The notes under the pieces are model-generated. The model was given only the letters and a program-made list of their open reading frames with translations. It did not search any database and was not told the DNA's origin. Of a stretch of DNA of 64,000 nucleotides, positions 63,866 through 64,000 are shown piece by piece. Source of the DNA: Ignatzschineria sp. F8392 (GTDB lineage: Bacteria > Pseudomonadota > Gammaproteobacteria > Cardiobacteriales > Wohlfahrtiimonadaceae); contig NZ_NEFF01000001.1 in assembly GCF_002252045.1 (NCBI RefSeq), positions 620,001 through 684,000 on the forward strand, read 5' to 3'. Position numbers and translations under genes: made by a program. Every line of letters begins with the position of its first letter. Position 1 is the first letter of the stretch.

Positions 63866-64000
63866 TTACTGCTCAATCAATGTCGTTAACTCTGCAACAT
63901 ACTCCGCCATAGGGCGTGGATTTTTGGCGCGATCTGATTCGATATTGAGACGAAGGAGCGGCTCGGTATTGGAGGCGCGTACATTAAAGCGCCACTCGCC
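63866..64000 (-). CDS. phosphomannomutase/phosphoglucomutase, 3' end (runs off window)
   Basis: The minus strand ends with GEWRFNVRASNTEPLLRLN, then IESDRAKNPRPMAEYVAEL and a stop at 63866. The F-N-x-R-x-SNTEP-x-x-RLN segment is the phosphate-binding C-terminal motif of the ManB/AlgC/Pgm family. It converts sugar 6- and 1-phosphates, feeding galU and related steps. A convergent phosphohexomutase at the end of galU-ugd-gpi-gne is the arrangement known in Acinetobacter K loci. Only 44 codons are present. Confidence 0.9.
   Translation of the reverse strand, partial: GEWRFNVRASNTEPLLRLNIESDRAKNPRPMAEYVAELTTLIEQ

Noticed and set aside
1-64000. tRNA, rRNA or CRISPR loci
   Set aside because: No cloverleaf-type sequence, rRNA segment or spaced direct-repeat array was seen on reading; a tRNAscan-SE/Infernal run would be needed to exclude small RNAs.

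Overview
The window looks like a chromosomal capsule (K-antigen) locus of a gammaproteobacterium. It runs from a housekeeping flank (sfsA-dnaE, minus strand) to a sugar-nucleotide module (galU, ugd-like, pgi, galE, then a convergent phosphohexomutase). That 3' module has the same order as the galU-ugd-gpi-gne1-pgm end of Acinetobacter K loci, but the export genes here are the ABC-transporter (group 2/3, Kps/Bex/Ctr) type. The gene content and moderate GC of the core genes would fit a Cardiobacteriales-like organism such as Wohlfahrtiimonas or Ignatzschineria. That assignment is a guess from memory, not a result.

Layout. 1-3.8 kb: sfsA (partial) and dnaE. 3.9-10.1 kb: capsule export, with kpsS (beta-Kdo transferase), kpsE/ctrB, an outer-membrane polysaccharide export lipoprotein, kpsM and kpsT. 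Twelve-bp tandem repeats lie ahead of kpsS and ahead of kpsM. 10.1-12.7 kb: wecB-wecC, giving UDP-ManNAc and UDP-ManNAcA. 12.8-22.1 kb: serotype-type genes, namely a 1459-aa double glycosyltransferase with a G8 tract, an asparagine-synthetase-like protein, a DUF6270-like protein, a decayed IS3-family element and a TupA-like ATP-grasp. 22.4-43.8 kb: three direct copies (A, B, C) of a two-gene module, a CgeB-like glycosyltransferase plus kpsC (dual beta-Kdo transferase). A and B flank three very AT-rich genes (two-domain glycosyltransferase, SGNH hydrolase, heparinase-like protein). B and C flank small unknown genes, an intact IS3-family element, an interrupted DUF3800 gene and an AbiL/RloAB-like ATPase pair.

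44-57.3 kb: an AT-rich defence-like island. It holds two further AAA-ATPase/partner gene pairs, a run of small unknown genes, DarT-DarG, a CPBP protease, a lipoprotein, relics of an Abi_2 gene and of another ATPase, and a TPR-like/HEPN-like pair. 57.5-62.5 kb: galU, a UDP-sugar dehydrogenase homologue lacking the catalytic Cys, pgi and galE. 62.5-64 kb: a strongly structured intergenic region, a possible ADP-ribosyltransferase-like toxin with a small acidic partner, and the 3' end of the phosphohexomutase gene.

How it fits together. WecB/WecC supply an acidic aminosugar. The glycosyltransferases build the chain, possibly decorated through the amide-forming enzymes. KpsS and KpsC build the poly-Kdo lipid linker, KpsMT with KpsE and the outer-membrane lipoprotein export it, and galU/pgi/galE/phosphohexomutase feed precursors. 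The most unusual feature is the triplicated, mosaic glycosyltransferase-kpsC module. It creates long direct repeats around serotype and defence cargo, so recombination could swap, delete or amplify both capsule genes and anti-phage genes. Homopolymer tracts (G8, T8) in two glycosyltransferase genes suggest additional on/off switching.
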